From Tulasnella sp. 424 (lineage: Eukaryota > Basidiomycota > Agaricomycetes > Cantharellales > Tulasnellaceae): DNA of 64,000 bases. The notes beneath the pieces were generated by a model that saw nothing but the letters and a program-made list of their open reading frames with translations, did no database searches and was not told where the DNA came from. Where the stretch lies: positions 1 through 64,000 of the forward strand of contig WSUB01000050.1 in the NCBI GenBank assembly GCA_019633425.1. The letters run 5' to 3'. The position numbers and the translations under genes are program-made. Positions 32,475-43,093 of this stretch are shown one piece after another (the stretch's first letter is position 1; every line of letters starts with the position of its first letter).

Positions 32475-35400
32475 ATGGCTTCATCGTCGACGGGACGCAC
32501 TCTAAGGAGGTCTGTTCCATCGCTGTCAGGTCATGAATGCGAAAGAGCGCGCGACTGACCTATTCCTTGGAACAGATCTAGACCAGATTCGATCCTTGGC
32601 AAGACTTTACTTGCATATCATGGCTGGTGAGTCTAAGGAGAGTTGGATCGCGTGTAGCGCCCGACGCTGACTTTGGGCCTTTGCCAGGTATACTTGCCCT
32701 GGAGATGGCAAACCCATGTACCAGGGTCACCATGGATGGCACAAATGGTGATCGATTCTAGAGCTCAAGTACTCTGTGGCTTGCTAATACTAACTCTCTC
32801 TGCTAGGTTCGAGCAACCTATCCCAGAGGGAGGCCATCCCCGATTCGACCTCTGGCCCGACGTATCCTCGTATGACGCAAAAGAAGTCTACCCGGTACCA
32901 GGCTTAACTTTACCCAACTCCAACGGAGAACCGGCCAAGCTGTTTTCATCCCGCAACCCCGCTACGACAAAACGGCATTTCCACCTCATGGCGGAGCACG
33001 GGATCGATGGCGTCTTTTTAATGAGAAACGCGAATGAACTTGCAGCGGATAATGATTCATGGAACCCGTTGGCTAACCTCACGAGGATCAGCGATGAGGT
33101 TGTGGATGGAGTGAAGGTGGCGGCTGAGGCGGAGGGTAGGGTGTGGGCTCTCATGTACGCCCGCCGAATCGTGAACTTTGACGCTCATGTCGCTGATGGA
33201 ATATTCTTTCTCCGAAATCGTAGGTATGATCTGACGGGAGTACCTCCGGACAAGCTTGCACAGGTCCTTCGCCATGATTGGGGTCGCCTGGTGGTGCACA
33301 AGCGTCTCTTGAATAGCCCCAGTTACCTTCGCGAACAAGGACGGCCCGTTATCGGCTTGAAGGGTATTGGGCTCAAAGGAGCTTATCAGGATCCTGCTGT
33401 CATTCTTGACATTATCAGACAACTTCGAACGTTCACTCCAGGTGGCGCGTACATTGTCGCGGGAGGTGAGGAGCTTGGCACTCGAGAGCACAGAGCATAG
33501 ATCGCTGATAACTGGTCTCCTCAGTCTCTCCAAGCTGGAGAACACCCTTTGAGGGCGACAATGACGGAAACCCTGGCTTCGAAGCAGTATACCGTGACGT
33601 GGATGCTATCAACCCATGGTCTATTGGACGAATCAAAGACATCGAATCGTCGGATTGGTATGCAGTCGACATGCGCGAGGATGTCAAGCTTATCAGGAAA
33701 TGGAACGAAGAAACAAGTGGGCGGAAACGAGTCGACTACATCCCCGTTGTCTTTCCTGGGGTTTCGGTAAGGCAGTCTAATCGCCCTTCTATAAACATAG
33801 TGACTGAGAGCCTTCTCTTCCTTATCATAGAGGGGGAACTTGTCCTCCGACGCCTACTACAACGAAATTCCTCGGAAGAGCGGGACATTCCTCTGGCGCC
33901 AAGTCTACCACTGCCAACGAGAAGGCGCCCACAGCATGATCATATCAAGCTTTGACGACTTGAATTCTGGTACAGCCACCATGCCCATAACGACGCTAGG
34001 CCGTCTCCTGCCGAACGAGAGGAGGTTCCTCGCATTGGACGGAGATGGAGATACATCTTTGCCGTCGGACTGGTATCTCAGGATCTGCGGCATGGCAGGC
34101 GAAGCGCTTCGAGGAGAGAAACGGATTGCGACGGATTTGATGCCCAAGAAGGAGCTGGATGATTATTGGGCGATGAGACCGAAGTACGAAGAAGACCAGC
34201 AGGCTACCGCAAGTGCCGGAGGCAGTAGCTCGGCTGCTGATGCGATGGCCTACGGGGGAGCATCGACGATGGCCGGCAGTGCCCCGGAGTCATCGAGCTC
34301 AGCAGCAGGAGCGAGCGGAAGCCTTGGCCCGAGTCAGCCGATGCGGGCTGGGACGGTCGACTTCGATAACTTGCTGCCACCGCCTCCGGCATACACTCTC
34401 GTCGACGAAGGGCCACCGGTCACTGAAGAACCCGAGGCGGTAAGAGCCCCTTCACAAGCTCCGGCTCCAGCTGCGCCCGCAAGCCAAGCACCAGCGGCTC
34501 CGGTGGCTGCGACTCCTGCTCGAGCACCAGCGTCACCAGCTCCTGTCGCACCAAGTCCATCGGCCCCGGTGGTTGTACCTGCCCCGGCCACACCTGCTGA
34601 ACCCGCGGTGGTGGTTGTACCTGCCCCGTCCTCGAACCGCCCTCCCACGCCTATTGGATCTGGGCCACAACGTCCGTTCGTGGCAGAGCCCAGTGAACTC
34701 GCGTACGCGCAACCTCAGCAGCGCCCTGGAGGAAGCACCACACCACGGCCAGGAGGACCCCCAGCTAGCAATGTGTCCACCTATGGCCCACCCGCCACTC
34801 ACGGGCCTAGTGCTGCTTTAGCAGCGGGAATGGGGAACCTCTCGTTGCAGGGCTCCTCTTCTGCGCGTCCGACCGGGCCGGGTACTCGACCTCCTCAGTC
34901 TGTATCGCCTCCTTCGCAGTCAACCCCACTGCCAAACTCGTCGTACGGTCCGGGACCCCGACCATGGTCGCCTGGTCAGCAAAGCTCGAGTTCCTCATAC
35001 GGAAATCAGCAAGGGCCTCAGCAGGGCCCTGGCAGTTACCCACAACCTCAGGTTGGGGCAACTTCCAACGCGGCGTATGGATCTCAGTCGAACTCGACGT
35101 ATGGGCCTCAGTCCAATTCGTCGTACGGTGCGCCAGCTGGAAACAACAACAGCTCGTATGGTGCGATGCCCAGCACCAATAGCAACAGTTCTTATGGGAC
35201 AACCGATTCCAGCTTCGGAATGCCCAGTGCAGCTAGTTCTTCTGCCTCCGGTTACCCCGCGCAGCCAGAGCCAGGTTTCACTGTGCCAGGTCACGGACCA
35301 ACGCGAATGGACTCTTCAGCATCTATCGGTGGCTTCGCGTCGCCTGAACTCGCAAGGATAAACTCCGGCCGAATGCCACCGCCACCGATGCATCCTAACA

Positions 35401-36440
35401 GACCTGGCTCGAATAGGCCGGCACCGGTTGCGAGCTCCCCATTTGCTCCGCCCGTGGCAAGTTCTCCGTTCGCTACACCGCCAGTACCGGGAGCCTACAA
35501 CACACGGCCGCCTAATACGCCACCAGTTCCGGGAGCTGCAAGACCAGGAAGTCCGGGGAGTTATCCTTTACCTGGAGAGAATGCAAGTGCAAGGCCAAAC
35601 GCAAGCTATGGACCGTCGTCGTTCACGCCATCGTCCGCAGGACCAGGAGTGCCCCAGTTCCCCTCATTCGGCTCGTCACCTCACCATTCTCCGGGACCTG
35701 CAACGGCACCACTCCCGTCTAATTCGTCATATTCGTCGTCGTATAACCAGCCCTCCGCACCGTCTGGACCTGGTCAGCGCCCTCAACCTTCGTGTCCATC
35801 CTCGGGCGCTGGTTCAAGCTATCCAGGAGGAAGTCAGACCGCCGCACCAGGACCAATGGGCGCCAGTCAGCCGTCTAATTCGTCATGTTCCTCGTCGTAT
35901 AACCAGCCCGCTGGACCGTTGGGACCTGGTCAACGCCCTCAACCTTCGCCGAGCCCTAGTTCCAGCTATACAGGAGGAAGTCATCCTGCCGCACCAGGAC
36001 CAGTAGGCGCAAATCAACCGTCCAGTTTCAACCCTTCGTATCCTACTGGGCCCCAAGTCGGACCGGGCAGTTCGTCATTCGGGGCTCCTTCAAGCTCCAT
36101 GTTCCCGTCTACATCCCCGGGACCTTCGAATCGTCCTCCAGGCGGGTACCCTCAGCCTAGTCCAGCGCCGCTTCCTGGAAGACAGGATTCGGCCTCTAGT
36201 GCCTCCTCGACAGTGATACCCACTCCAAGTAAGATTCTCCCGGCCCGATTAAGTGGTGAATGTATGCTAACCTCGCCCCATGTTCTCCCAGAACCATTTG
36301 GTATGCCTGCCGCTATCGTGAACCCAGCGCGGCAAGCGCTTGATAAGTATGCTGGAGAGGAAAGAAGAAAGCAGTTTGAGAAAGGTGTCGATTCAGCGTT
36401 CCAAATGGGTTCCAAGTGGTTGGGCAAGTTTGGGAAGTAA
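32475..36440 (+). CDS. GH71/GH99-like glycosidase domain fused to Ser-Tyr-Gly/Pro-rich tail
   Basis: About eight exons encode roughly 1,170 residues. Residues 1-430 resemble proteins annotated as GH71/GH99-like or xylosidase/arabinosidase: LLAYHGWYTCPGDGKPM, QGHHGWHKW, LWPDVSSYDAKEVYPVPG, KRHFHLMAEHGIDGVFLMR, LMYDLTGVPPDKL, GAYIVAG, DAINPWSIGR, RVDYIPVVFPG and DGDTSLPSDWYLRICGMA. The 69-nt intron at 33155-33223 is a multiple of three; removing it restores MYDLTG. The remaining 740 residues are low-complexity: Ala/Pro-rich, then SSYG/STYG-type repeats, then two tandem units of 52 and 49 codons. The last 50 residues (FGMPAAIVNPARQALDKYA onward) look helical. There is no signal peptide, so it is probably intracellular. 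Substrate and catalytic residues cannot be assigned from sequence alone. Confidence 0.8.
35715..36017 (+). repeat. Tandem in-frame duplication in the GH-like gene tail
   Basis: Unit 1 is 35715-35870 (156 nt) and unit 2 is 35871-36017 (147 nt). Both begin ccgtctaattcgtcat and encode SNSS.SSSYNQP, GPGQRPQPS, then a GGS.. AAPGP.GA.QPS block. The length difference is a multiple of three, so the frame is kept. Confidence 0.85.
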
Positions 36441-36566
36441 GCCGTACGACGACCACGCAGCTCGGTCGACATACTCCAAGAAAGGTATTTATTGTAGACA
36501 AAATCGTGGAAATACGGTATTACATCTTGACCAAATTTGAAACGTTCTGGATATCAACATGTGGGC

Positions 36567-38133
36567 TCAGAAGGGCTGGCTTGGGTCCTCCCAGTCACTG
36601 TCGTCCTCTGGTCGTGACTCCCGGGCGTATTCGCGCTTGACATTGGGTGGCAAGTCTCCAGGCCGTGTCGGCCACCTTTCTTCGCGTTGTGCGTCTATTG
36701 GGGTACCCCCAGCCATGGCTACGAAGCATTGAAGAGTGTACTACGCGTGACAGTGTCATCAGTTGCTCTGGTCGACAAGTCGGAAGTGCTTGTGTGTCCT
36801 TACCTCGGCGTCGTTGCCTGCATTGTGGAAGTGAGAGAAATCTCGGAAACCCAAGATGCGGCAGATTCGAGCCAATCCCTTGGGTTCTTTGATGCCTTCT
36901 AGCGCGCTAAACAGTCTCCGAGTATCGACGCAATACACGCCCGTAGTGGTCCCGGGGTCCGGCAACGTATGACGAATGTCCTTGATCGCTGAGATGTGCA
37001 AGAGATTTAGGTCTCTACGTGAGAGAAGGTCAATAAGTCCGAAGGCCGGTGGGAATCATTAAAGGGAACGAACTTGATATCACTGGTTGGGTCATGGAAT
37101 ATGAGGAACAGTGGACCACGTTCAGCCAAACCGCTCAGAAGGGTGTCGATTTTAGCAATAAGATCTTTCCTCGACAATGGCACGGTGTCACCGAAATGAT
37201 AATACTGATGGTGATGATCTCAGCTTGAGCGATGGGGGCTTCAAGTCGAAAACCGTCAACTCACGTCTCGTGCATCGGGTACATAGACTCCATTATGAGG
37301 AGTCCCTGCAACGGTCCAGTGGCCCCGTTCTCGCTTTTCTTCTTGGCCTTCCCATTGAACGAGGCTGTATCCAAATTCTGTGATGATTTTGTGATCGTAT
37401 TCCCAGTCTTCAAGATCGATCTGAGAAGAAGGCGGCGCTCCCAAGCTCAGTACGATTTCCAGAACTTGCAAGCCTCAGGCCTCGTTCTCACCGCACACCA
37501 AGTCGCATTCTTTTCAGGTGCTTGATACATCTTGCGAACTTTTTCAAATGTCTCTCTCATCGCTTGCATGCCAGAGTCGACACCTTTCAAGCGCTTGTTC
37601 GCCTTGACTAGATCTTTCTGGGCTTTCTTCAGCTCAGAGTCGCTCTTGAAGACCCTTGGAGTGATGTTCGACAACTGGTCCTCTGGGATCTATCGCGGGC
37701 GAAATTCGTGCAAGTCAGGAACCACCGTCCCGGACAAAGAAAACAGAAAAGTGCTCACGATATATTGCGAACGAGGAATAGGTATCTTCTGTGGGGTAAT
37801 ACCCATCTCGTATAGCCAGTATCGAATGTATTCGATCTGGGCGGACGAGTACAGTAGCCGGATCTCGTTGTTAGCCCTCATGACCCCCTGCCAGATCTCA
37901 AGTCCCTCGCCACCATCGACCAGAGGGTTCTCTGGACTGGTCAAGCACCCGGGATACATGAAGGCTTTGAGCTGTTCTACGCAGTCCTCGGGACAGGTCT
38001 TGTGCCATTCAAACATCTGCAAGGGCGTTTGTCAATAATCTGGGCGTTCTCCTAATAACAAGCGACCTCGAACAATGTCGGTGTATCTGTAGTATCCAAC
38101 GACTGCTGGTTCTTTCTCGACTGTCACTGTCAT
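36567..38133 (-). CDS. Gfd2/YDR514C-like DEDDh nuclease
   Basis: The protein resembles the fungal Gfd2/YDR514C family, whose C-terminal domain has an RNase H-like exonuclease fold. After the start MTVTVEKEPAVVGYYRYTDI, conserved segments are KAFMYPGCLTSPENPLVDGG and YIRYWLYEMGITPQKIPIPR, a charged coiled stretch (DSELKKAQKDLVKANKRLKG), motif I WCAIDLEDWEYD (Asp and Glu), a central FHDPTSDIKDL, and motif III HNAGNDAEYTLQCFVAMAGG (His and Asp). The end is VKREYARESRPEDDSDWEDP. Six introns are needed. The last one, whose acceptor is cgtag just before TACACTC (minus strand), recovers YTLQCF and the true C-terminus. All DEDDh ligand positions appear to be kept. Substrate is unknown; RNA 3' processing is an inference. 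It is divergent from the CENP-A gene, with 335 bp between starts. Confidence 0.8.
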
Positions 38134-38468
38134 GGCGGGCGAAGGGAAATGGTGGGGGAGTTGAAGAGAAGGTGATAGACGATGGAAGGTTTTTAAGGTG
38201 ATGAATGGGAGGACCCTCTGGCAGAGCAAGTTAGCTGAAACGAGGAACATGGAAGGAGGACTTGCTGATGTAAGTCCGACCGCAAGCGCACGTGGCTTGG
38301 TAGCGTGTTGGGACAAAGTGAGTCAAACGAACCTCCACGCGAGCCAAACATCCACCACGCTCTCTCAACTCGCGCTCAGAGAGTTCAACAACCAGGATCC
38401 ACGGATCGTTTCTTTTTCAGGTTATTACATTCTCCTAAGAGTCTTCAAAGATTCAATCACAAAGGAGC

Positions 38469-39295
38469 ATGGTAGAGTCCCCTGCGAGGTCCGCGGGCAC
38501 GGGCATCGCTCGAAAGGCGACCGCTTCAAAGAAACCTCGAACACCTCAAACTGCCCGAAAGAGTACGGGTGGGAAGGTTCCTAGGAAATCGCTCGTCGCT
38601 GCTCCAGGTATGCGGGGGAATATCCTTTCTAACTTCTAACGTTAATGTATTCGGCGTCACTGATGTTACTCTGTTTTTTTTTTGTGTGTGTTTTGAACAA
38701 CAGGGGGAGGCGCGCGAAAGACTGCTTCGACCGGAGGAGCAGGGAGAGGTCGACCGAGCGGAGGACGTAGGGAAGAGGAGGAGCAGGAAGATGATGAGCC
38801 AAGAAGGAGAAGACGGTATCGACCGGGTACGAAAGCACTAAAAGAGATTCGCAAGTACCAACGAAGTACAGACTTGTTGATCCAAAAGCTTCCGTTTTCG
38901 CGCGTCGTAAGTGGAGTTTCATGGATCTCTCCCCTCTTCCATCCGATACGGATGAGCCTCTTGCTAATCGTGTGCTCGAAAGGTTCGAGAAATCGCGATG
39001 GACATGGTCACGGATCCCGACAACGAAGTCGGGCTGCGGTGGCAAAGCTCTGCTATTTTGGCTTTACAGGAAGCCTCAGAAGCGTACCTCGTTCATCTGT
39101 TTGAAGACACGTGAGTTGCTACCAATCGTTTTTATCTTCCTGGTCTCGTTTGGGGGTGACTGACGGGGTGTTTACGTTTCGGCCGGTTGTTCAAACAGCA
39201 ACCTATGCGCCATCCATGCCAAACGCGTCACCATCATGCAACGAGATATCCAACTCGCTCGTCGAATCCGAGGACCATGGGGAGGAATGGGCTAG
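38469..39295 (+). CDS. CSE4: Centromeric histone H3 variant CENP-A (Cse4)
   Basis: Four exons (38469-38607, 38704-38906, 38983-39110, 39199-39295) give 188 residues. The histone fold starts near residue 95: [73 protein letters not shown]. Compared with canonical H3, loop 1 is six residues longer ([13 protein letters not shown]) and has Trp where H3 has Phe, both CENP-A hallmarks. The alpha-N helix starts EIRKYQRST without the H3 PGTVALR register, and the end is GPWGGMG rather than GERA. The N-tail (1-90) is non-canonical but contains [10 protein letters not shown] at 27-36, the same as H3 residues 5-14, followed by PRKSL. An Arg-rich and Glu-rich stretch (62-84) precedes the fold. The product should mark centromeric nucleosomes. 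Confidence 0.92.
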
Positions 39296-40224
39296 ATGCC
39301 TTTTCCCTATAGGCTCGACCCTTTTCTTGCGTCTGTGTTTGTATTCGACGGCTCAGGTCTCTCCATTAACTTACTCTTCCACATCAACCTCTAAGCTTCT
39401 TTCCGGTACTTTGGTCCTCCCTTTTTTCTTCGCCCCATGTACTTTCCAATACCAATCTCCTATGTCTTGTTATGGCCCACCCTCTTGCTTTTGAACAATG
39501 ATATACCTCGTTTGACCCTGCTTGAAGACATCACGCACGCGCACACCCAAGGGGGATGTACAGGCTCATAAAAATCGATTCCCATAAAAAGCACCTATAT
39601 ACGCAAGGAACGACAAACGGGGCCTCCCAAGATGGAAGAACCCCTTCACGAATCCACAAAGAAGAATAAATGCTAGGCTACAGACCGAGAAATAAGAGAA
39701 GAAGAGTCAGAGAAAAAGGAAACGGAGAAACAGAGAGGCAGTCCAGACGGGGAAGAGGGATAGAGGGAGAAAAAGAAAAGGAATCGGAAATGGGGAACGT
39801 CGATGATAAGCGTGGCGGCATTGAGGAAGTTTGGGAGGCGTAAGAAGCGTGGAGGTGGAATGTGTGGAGGGCGTTTCGAGACATGTATGGACAAAAGAGT
39901 CAAAGGTTCGTGTATGTACGTGTGCGTGCGGAGGTGGCATTAGGGAAAGCGTGTTCTGCGTAGCGTGGTGTGGCATCGGGATGAATCAAGTATCGTGGAA
40001 GAGAGAAAAGACAGGGGAGAGGATAAGGAGGAGGAGGAGGAAAAACGATAGGCCCAACGAGCTCACGACGGGGCCGTCGTGAAAGGTCTCGGCTTTGAGC
40101 TCGCTAGGCAGAGATTAAACGCGATAGTCCGGTTGTAGAAACAGGTCTTCACAGCGTCAAGCAAGAGGAAGAGAGAGAGAAAAAAGCAAAGCAAAAAGGA
40201 GGATATGAACAAGGGAAAAGAGGA
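39296..40224. other. Convergent intergenic region, no gene seen
   Basis: This holds the 3' flanks of the CENP-A gene (plus) and the DUF6699-like gene (minus). Positions 39690-40060 are purine-rich on the plus strand (repeated gag/gaa triplets). Open frames there are compositional artefacts. Confidence 0.5.
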
Positions 40225-41395
40225 TTACTCCTCATCCTCTTCCGGTTCGTCCAGCTCGAGGATCCAGACATCGTCTGGCTTCCATTCGCTTCCAGTAACG
40301 AGCCTTTCCTTGATCCACTTCTCCTCCTTCTCGGACTCGGGCATCCTAAACCCAACGCAAATGTTCCTGTCACCAAGGAAATCAACGCGCTTGACACCTT
40401 GTTCTTTCTCCCTCTCTTTATTCTTCGTGGCCTTCTTGTACGCCGCGTTGATCCGCTCTCGATCCGCCTCCGAGCCGATAAAGTACTCGCCCTCGGTGAT
40501 GCCTAAATGCAACGCGCGGTGGATGGCGGTGAAGACGTCTCCGACCGTGACAAAAGGTTCGGATTCAGCCTTCTTCTTGGGAGACCTGGAAGGAGATTTA
40601 GCGGCGGATGGGAGGACGTCGATGGGCCATGGTAGGAATGGGGAGACGAGTCGGAGCTTCGAGACTGGGGGTTCAATAGCGGGTTCGGCGATCAAAGCCC
40701 GAGTATGAGGGTTTCGGGCTTGCTTGGGGTTATTTGACGGGTGAGGAACCGTCACAGGCCATGATTGCCAGTCCTTGGGCAGCTTGATCGTGTGACCGTC
40801 CAGTTCGTGGATTAGCTGCTCTTCGGCTTCGACGTTAAAGATAGGGTGGATGGTGGGAGCAAAGTCAGAGGGGGATAGTGACTCTTCAGCTTGTAGCGCT
40901 GTATCATGGAAGAAAGGAAAGGTGAGAGGAGGGGTAAAAGGAAGGATTGTCAGCATACTGTGGAGGAAAGGGAGGAAATGACTGCTCACGTTGGCCTGGA
41001 CGGATTCCCCACCAAGGAGGAGGTGCGCCGAATGCAGGATCAGAAGGCCAGGCGGTACCGGAAGCAGAACGTCCGTGAAGGCCTTGAGGTTGAGCTTGTG
41101 GAGGAGGAGCAGGTCGGTAGCCTAGTGGAACCTGAGTCTGCACAGGAGCAGGAGCATAGCCAGGAGCACCGGGGTAAGCACCACCTTGTCCAGGTGCCAG
41201 TGAGTTCATGCTGAACATAGGCGTAGGTGGGTTCATGGGCAAGTACTCGGGGCCGTAGGGAGACAGTTGCGGGCGTTGCTGTTGCTGAGGCGAGACGAAT
41301 TGGTATGGGTGAAGTGAAGGTCGAGGTTCAGCGCGTGTTGGACCGTGGCCTGGGTAAGAGCCACGGCGACGAAGAGGGTAAGTTCCAGATTGCAT
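40225..41395 (-). CDS. DUF6699-like protein with Pro/Gln-rich N-terminus
   Basis: Two exons (41395-40990, 40898-40225) give 359 residues. Residues 1-135 are Pro/Gln/Tyr-rich. Splicing out 91 nt joins WWGIRPGQ to PLQAEESLSPSDF, after which a compact domain runs to the end. It begins IHPIFNVEAEEQLIHELDG, continues with PPVSKLRLVSPFLPWPI, VTVGDVFTAIHRALH and a YIGS-like helix, and closes with VKRVDFLGDRNICVGFRMP. This order is typical of the DUF6699 family found in agaricomycetes; its function is unknown. The frame stays open for about 80 codons 5' of the ATG at 41395, with a TATAAAG on the minus strand at 41647-41641 as a possible limit of the leader. Confidence 0.75.
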
Positions 41396-43093
41396 GTCGA
41401 AGATTGTGTCTCGGGGCTTGGAGTCGAAGTCTGCGTAGGTGTATCTAGGCTTGAGCAGTTCCTTGATGAAAGACCAACGGCGACGACGAGGTTCTTGAGG
41501 ACGGACTGGTTGGGGGTTGGAGTAGTCCGTCTTGGATGAGGTGAAGGGGGGGAAGCGAGAAAGAAACCGAAGGAAGAGGGGGAGTTCGGGGTGTAACTTG
41601 TGGGGTGCTAGGGTGGGTTGGAGGAGTCGACGGGTCGGAGCTTTATAGGTCTGACGACTGTGCTTCGGCGATTACTCCGAAACCGAGCGAAGAATCAAGA
41701 ATCAAAAAAGACCAGAGGAAAAAAATGCCTCTGTTGATATGCTGTGACGTGGATGCCCTCCTGTTGGTGTTTGTTGTGTTGAGGAGGTGTGGAGGCGCTG
41801 AGTGTTGTTGAGAGTGAGCAAGAAGAGACTTGGAGTGGTGAACGAGAGGTGGCTTTTTATCCACCTGAAGGGGTCCTAGGGAGCGAATGAGGCGCCGTCG
41901 AGACTCGGCTGCGGGGGTCGTCTGGCGGTGTCGGATGGCCATCGGGACTGCTCGAGAACCAGACAGTCAGGAACAGCGATAATGACTTCTAGCGTGCTCC
42001 TATCTTTTGCTTGGGAGCGGGCGATGAAGAGTCATAAATGCATACGGGCTCATCCCGAGAACGGGAGATGATTCGGTACCGAGGCTGTTCATCTTGTCGT
42101 TGTTTGTTAGTAATTGCAATGCCACAAGCTACGCGAGGGGAATGACGACTGATTGGCCATGGAAGCATCACAACCAACAACCAAGACCTCTCAGAAGACA
42201 CGTAGCAATACAACGGCTTCATCGCCCACGGTCAACCTGGAGCGCGGAGATTACTACTTATGGTAAAAAGAGAGTCGGCGGGTGGATCAGAGGCTGTGTG
42301 TGCCATGTGCAGTGCTCGGTAGAACACAGCCCCCTCTCAAACGGGAAGGGTACCGACGCCCGTGGAGCCTCTCACGCTTGCTTATGTTATTATATGACGC
42401 GTCGAGGCGATCGGCCGCGGAGAAAATCTTGCGGAGGGCCCATTCGCAAAATTACTCCTCGTCGTGATCGATACACGCAAAGATCTGGGGCTCCGGCATA
42501 CTTTTGCGTAGACAACACACCAGACGCTTGCTACCTAAATCCGTCAGAATTCCCTCCTCCTCTTTGTCGAGTTGTTTTTCTTGGCACTCAGCCTAAAAGG
42601 TACTAATAAGAACAATCTTTTCCTTTCTGAACAGAACACAAAGCAAATCGATAAAAATACAACACCCAAAATAGCCGTCCGTACCGTCACCCCTGCACCT
42701 CAACTCAACGACCCTGGCCACACAGTCGGCTTCCACGGTCAGCGAAGGGGTCCTCCATCCGCCTTTGCTCAACTTAGAGAAGTCAAAGGAAGGGCTTACC
42801 ACAAAAAGAAAGAAAGAAAGAAAGATCGCCGGAGTGTTGCGCACAACTCGGCCGGGAAAACAAAGCTGCGGAGAAAATGGGGTGTCTGGAACAAGCTCTA
42901 GCTTTTCATATGTTGAACAAAATGCCACTGCTGTATTTAGAAGGATGAATCATGCACAAACTATTACAAAGGTCAGCATCGCATTACAGGAAGGCGCGTG
43001 AAAACGAAGAAACATACACATTCGGACTTAACAATCCTTTCGCTTGTCTCCGGAGGGCCTCTTCCGCATGAATACTACCTGACACCAATCTTC
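41396..43093. other. 1.7 kb intergenic region with AAAG microsatellite
   Basis: Apart from the leader of the DUF6699-like gene (to about 41640), no gene is supported. A tetranucleotide run (aaag)5 lies at 42803-42823. A short minus-strand ORF starting at 41942 begins with an Arg-rich segment but lacks convincing splice links. This is the 3' flank of the transporter gene at its right end. Confidence 0.5.

Noticed and set aside
38469..39295. Canonical histone H3 for the gene at 38469
   Set aside because: The loop 1 insertion, Trp substitution, different alpha-N start and GPWGGMG end do not fit canonical H3, despite the H3-like tail module.
39690..40080. Minus-strand Ser/Pro/Phe-rich ORFs
   Set aside because: They arise from a purine-rich plus-strand stretch. 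There are no start contexts, splice partners or recognisable domains.
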